From an uncultured Prevotellaceae bacterium (GTDB lineage: Bacteria > Bacteroidota > Bacteroidia > Bacteroidales > Bacteroidaceae): DNA of 9,349 nucleotides. The stretch's first letter is position 1. Each line of letters opens with the position of its first letter. The stretch lies in the NCBI GenBank assembly GCA_946539475.1, contig CAMNHM010000103.1, positions 1-9,349 on the forward strand, read 5' to 3'. The position numbers and the translations under genes are program-made. This document shows, piece by piece, positions 7,048 through 9,349 of the stretch. The notes under the pieces are model-generated. The model worked only from the letters and a program-made list of their open reading frames with translations, did no database searches and was not told the origin of the DNA.

Positions 7048-7665
7048 TCATTGGTGATTCTTACTACGCCAGTGGCGGATGAGGAAGTAGGCAGCGACTG
7101 CCACGACGATGACGACGATGGCGAGCACGATGTAGTGGTTGTAGCGCTCGATGGTGGCGTTGAGCTCCTCTTCGGGCACGACGGCATGCAGATACCATCC
7201 CAGTGCAGCCAGGATGCTGTGCCAGAGGGCAGCGCCCAGCGTGGTGTAGAGCAGGAACTTGCCATAGTGCATGCGTGCCAGTCCGGCAGGGATGCTGATG
7301 AGATGGCGGATGCCTGGTATGAGGCGTCCCGTCAGCGTTGCCGCCACCCCGTGGTCGTCGAAGTAGCGCTCGCTCTTCTCCACCTTCTCCTGATTGAGCA
7401 GGCACATGCGCCCCCACTTGCTGTTGGCAAACTTGTAGATGACGGGACGCCCCACATAGAGCGCCACGACATAGTTGATGGTGGCTCCGACGGCGGCTCC
7501 TATCGTGGCAAAGAGCACGATGAGCACCACACTGAGATTGCCCGCCGCGGCATGATAGGCAGCAGGGGCAACGACGAGCTCGGAGGGTACGGGCACGACG
7601 GTGCTCTCGAGGAGCATGAGCAGGAAGATGTTGGGATAGGTGAGATTATTGAGTAGCCAGTTCAT
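7048..7665 (-). CDS. DedA/VTT-family integral membrane protein
   Basis: A 205-residue multi-pass membrane protein of the DedA (SNARE-associated/VTT) family, implicated in undecaprenyl-phosphate or phospholipid translocation and in membrane homeostasis. Key marks are the N-terminal re-entrant motif LESTVVPVPSE (19-29, with Glu20, Pro25, Pro27 and Glu29), the GRLIPGIRHLISIPAG motif (113-128, with Arg114, Pro116 and Arg120) and hydrophobic segments at about 13-35, 45-70, 136-160 and 178-197. Length matches the ~200-220 family size. Member identity (for example YqjA-, YghB- or UptA-like) is not resolvable here. The ATG at 7665 overlaps the TPR gene stop by 4 nt, and the transporter starts 13 nt after its stop. 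Expressed as part of the glnS-to-lipoprotein run. Confidence 0.93.
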   Translation of the reverse strand: MNWLLNNLTYPNIFLLMLLESTVVPVPSELVVAPAAYHAAAGNLSVVLIVLFATIGAAVGATINYVVALYVGRPVIYKFANSKWGRMCLLNQEKVEKSERYFDDHGVAATLTGRLIPGIRHLISIPAGLARMHYGKFLLYTTLGAALWHSILAALGWYLHAVVPEEELNATIERYNHYIVLAIVVIVVAVAAYFLIRHWRSKNHQ

Positions 7666-9104
7666 TGCAATCGGTCTTTGATGTAATTATAGTAATCCTT
7701 CGGCTCGACATCGTCAGGGAACAGATGCCCGAGGGCCACGCGGCAGGCACGCGGGTCGACGTCGCAAGCCTCGCGCAGGTAGTGCAGGAACTCGTCGTAG
7801 TGCTTCAGCTCATAGCAGCAGAGAGCCATGTAGGGATAGCCCTCGGAGGCCTCTGTACCCACGACGCGGAAGTACTCCTTGAACATTCGGTAGGCGAGCT
7901 CAACCATCTTGTTGTCGTAGAACGAGATGATGATGCGCAGGATGGTCTGGCTGGGCGAGTCGCTCTGGCGTACAGCCTCATGGAAGAAGCGCTCTGCCTC
8001 GTCGTATCGGCCTGAGGAGAGCATGACGTGCCCCTTCTCGACGAGTGTCATGACGACGTCGCCGTTGTACTGCTCTGCCTTGTCGATCATCGCCAACGCC
8101 TGGTCGGTGTCGCCCAGCTCGTTATAGCAGAAGGCCAGCTCGCAGTAGATCTCGCCCAGGTAGGGCTGCTCGTAGCTGGGATCGTCCTCCTGCACCTGCA
8201 AGGCAGCCTCCGCAGCATTGTTCAGCACGTCGATGGCCTCCCTGCAGCGCCCGAGGTTATACAGGCAGATGCCTTGGTAGAGCAGTCCGTACTCATCGTC
8301 GGGCTCGCGCTCAGAGTATCGCCGGAAGTACTTCAGCGCCTCCTCGTAGTTGGCGAGCTGGAACAGTCCGGTGGCTTTCGACAACAGGCTGCCGGCATCG
8401 TCGGGGTCGATGGCGATGGCAAACTCGCTGCTCTGCACGCTGTTGCTGAAGTCGCGGTTCATATACTGCGTATAGGCCAGGGCATTCCAATAGCGCTTGG
8501 AGAATGGGTCGACGTCGACGAGCTCTGTCCATAGGCGCTCGCTGTCCTTGTACTTCCCCACGCCGAAGAGCGTACGTGCCATCAGCTCCTTGAAGTCGGC
8601 CGACTCCTCATGATGGGCTCGCGACATCCACTCCAAGGACTTCTCGCTGAGGTTATAGTCGAGGAAGATGTTTGCCACGTCGACGATGAAGTCCTGATGC
8701 TCCTCCTCGGGAGTCTTCTCGAGCTCGCTCTGGAGGTAGGCCTCGGCACCGTCGACATCGCCCTCGGCGAGCATGATCTCTGCCTTGTCGTAGACGAAGT
8801 CGGCCTCGTCGGTCTCGGTGATCATGTCGAGGTAGGTGCGGGCCTTGTCGATGTCGCCGTCCCAGAGGGCCTCGTGAATCTTATAGGTCAGCGGGGCGAC
8901 GGCACCTGGCGATAGGCTGAGGGCAAAGTCGATGGCAGCATCGGCCTTGTCGAAGTTCTCGTTCAGCTGGTAGTAGTCGGCAATCTCGGCCAGCTCGTCG
9001 GCATCGAGGAAGACGGGCTGCCCTGTGCTGAGGGCCTCCTCGTATTCCTCGAGCATCTCTCGGAACTCCTTGCTGTCAAAATATTCGTCGCCAGTCCTTT
9101 TCAC
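7662..9104 (-). CDS. Tetratricopeptide-repeat (TPR) protein
   Basis: A 480-residue soluble, acidic protein built almost wholly of TPR-like helical pairs. With the GTG at 9104 as residue 1, clear units are at about 204-234 (WNALAYTQYMNRDFSNSVQ), 239-269 (KATGLFQLANYEEALKYFRR), 273-297 (YQGICLYNLGRCREAIDVL), 317-345 (CELAFCYNELGDTDQALAM), 354-381 (GHVMLSSGRYDEAERFF) and 421-451 (MALCCYELKHYDEFLHYL), with more degenerate ones before. There is no signal peptide, membrane segment or enzymatic motif. It is likely a protein-protein scaffold; the partner is unknown. The frame is open back to an ATG at 9158, but those 18 residues (MVCAADLQRR...) overlap the glnS end and do not look like a normal N-terminus; homologues, as I remember them, start near KRTGDEYFDS. 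I therefore prefer GTG at 9104-9102, 37 nt after the glnS stop; the ATG start remains possible. Confidence 0.85.
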   Translation of the reverse strand: MKRTGDEYFDSKEFREMLEEYEEALSTGQPVFLDADELAEIADYYQLNENFDKADAAIDFALSLSPGAVAPLTYKIHEALWDGDIDKARTYLDMITETDEADFVYDKAEIMLAEGDVDGAEAYLQSELEKTPEEEHQDFIVDVANIFLDYNLSEKSLEWMSRAHHEESADFKELMARTLFGVGKYKDSERLWTELVDVDPFSKRYWNALAYTQYMNRDFSNSVQSSEFAIAIDPDDAGSLLSKATGLFQLANYEEALKYFRRYSEREPDDEYGLLYQGICLYNLGRCREAIDVLNNAAEAALQVQEDDPSYEQPYLGEIYCELAFCYNELGDTDQALAMIDKAEQYNGDVVMTLVEKGHVMLSSGRYDEAERFFHEAVRQSDSPSQTILRIIISFYDNKMVELAYRMFKEYFRVVGTEASEGYPYMALCCYELKHYDEFLHYLREACDVDPRACRVALGHLFPDDVEPKDYYNYIKDRLQ

Positions 9105-9141
9105 GATGAACGTCGAGCGGTGATTATTGCGTCTTTGCAGG

Positions 9142-9349
9142 TCAGCTGCGCAGACCAACGGTCTTGTTGAACACGGGATGATCGGGCGTGGAGTCGAGGT
9201 CGACGTTGAAATAGCCGATGCGCTGGAACTGCAGATAGGTCAGGGGCTGCATCGTGGCAGCAAAGGGCTCGATGATGCAGTCGCTCAGGACGGTCAGCGA
9301 GTCGGGATTGATAATCTGTCTCATGGCAGTGACGGCATCGCACTGCTGC
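9142..9349 (-). CDS. glnS: Glutaminyl-tRNA synthetase, C-terminal end (5' part outside window)
   Basis: The last 68 residues of a protein that matches the C-terminal anticodon-binding beta-barrel of glutaminyl-tRNA synthetase, which charges tRNA(Gln). Visible are INPDSLTVLSDCIIEPF, then LTYLQFQRIGYFNVDLDST and PVFNKTVGLRS before a TGA stop (9144-9142). The QF.R.GYF.VD.DS....VFN.TV.LR block is the family hallmark. In many GlnRS proteins the TV.LRD block is followed by a few more residues (D-T/S-W...), so this copy ends slightly early. The ATG at 9324 is internal; the frame continues upstream to the window edge. It is the first gene of the minus-strand run visible here; its promoter lies outside the window. 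Confidence 0.88.
   Translation of the reverse strand, partial: QQCDAVTAMRQIINPDSLTVLSDCIIEPFAATMQPLTYLQFQRIGYFNVDLDSTPDHPVFNKTVGLRS

Noticed and set aside
7035..7265. A 77-codon N-terminal extension of the AGCS transporter.
   Set aside because: It lies within dedA in another frame, is Ser/Thr/Pro-rich low complexity, and the family normally starts just before the first membrane helix, as METINDFF does.
6550..7656. A 368-residue open frame on the plus strand.
   Set aside because: It runs antisense across two well-supported membrane protein genes (AGCS and DedA) and has a low-complexity composition; long antisense frames are expected at this GC content and codon bias.

Overview
The window looks like ordinary chromosomal DNA from a fairly GC-rich member of the Bacteroidales, most likely Prevotella-like. 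The reasons are the family content (Bacteroidales-type uridine kinase and GlnRS C-termini, a lipoprotein whose C-terminal domain resembles Prevotella/Bacteroides proteins), several starts preceded by A-rich stretches instead of Shine-Dalgarno sequences, and very tight gene packing. The taxonomic call is an inference from protein resemblance and was not checked by a search. I see no phage, IS element, CRISPR array, tRNA or rRNA.

Left half, plus strand (1-3760). A single run of four genes, entering from outside the window: the C-terminal end of uridine kinase (udk), a GAF-domain free methionine-(R)-sulfoxide reductase (msrC type), a PfkB-family sugar/nucleoside kinase, and the RNA-binding accessory protein Tex. 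Spacings are a 4-nt ATGA overlap, an 8-nt gap and an 8-nt overlap, so this is almost certainly one transcription unit.

Middle (3761-3907). A 147-bp convergent intergenic region. It holds a 22-bp imperfect tandem repeat followed by one inverted arm, so that the 3' arm can pair with any of three upstream copies. This is the likely bidirectional terminator for both operons and is the most unusual structure in the window.

Right half, minus strand (9349 down to 3908). A six-gene run, read right to left: the C-terminal end of glutaminyl-tRNA synthetase (glnS), a long tetratricopeptide-repeat protein, a DedA-family membrane protein, an AGCS-family sodium:alanine/glycine symporter, a stand-alone B3/B4 (PheT editing-like) domain protein, and a putative lipoprotein. 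Three of the five junctions are 4-nt ATGA overlaps, one is a 13-nt gap and one depends on an uncertain start codon. The last five genes may be co-expressed behind glnS.

Functionally the window is mostly housekeeping: nucleotide salvage, oxidative repair of methionine, translation and transcription quality control, and amino-acid uptake. No clear new system is visible. The best leads are the multi-arm terminator repeat, the B3/B4 protein placed between an amino-acid transporter and a lipoprotein in a glnS operon, and the uncharacterised lipoprotein.
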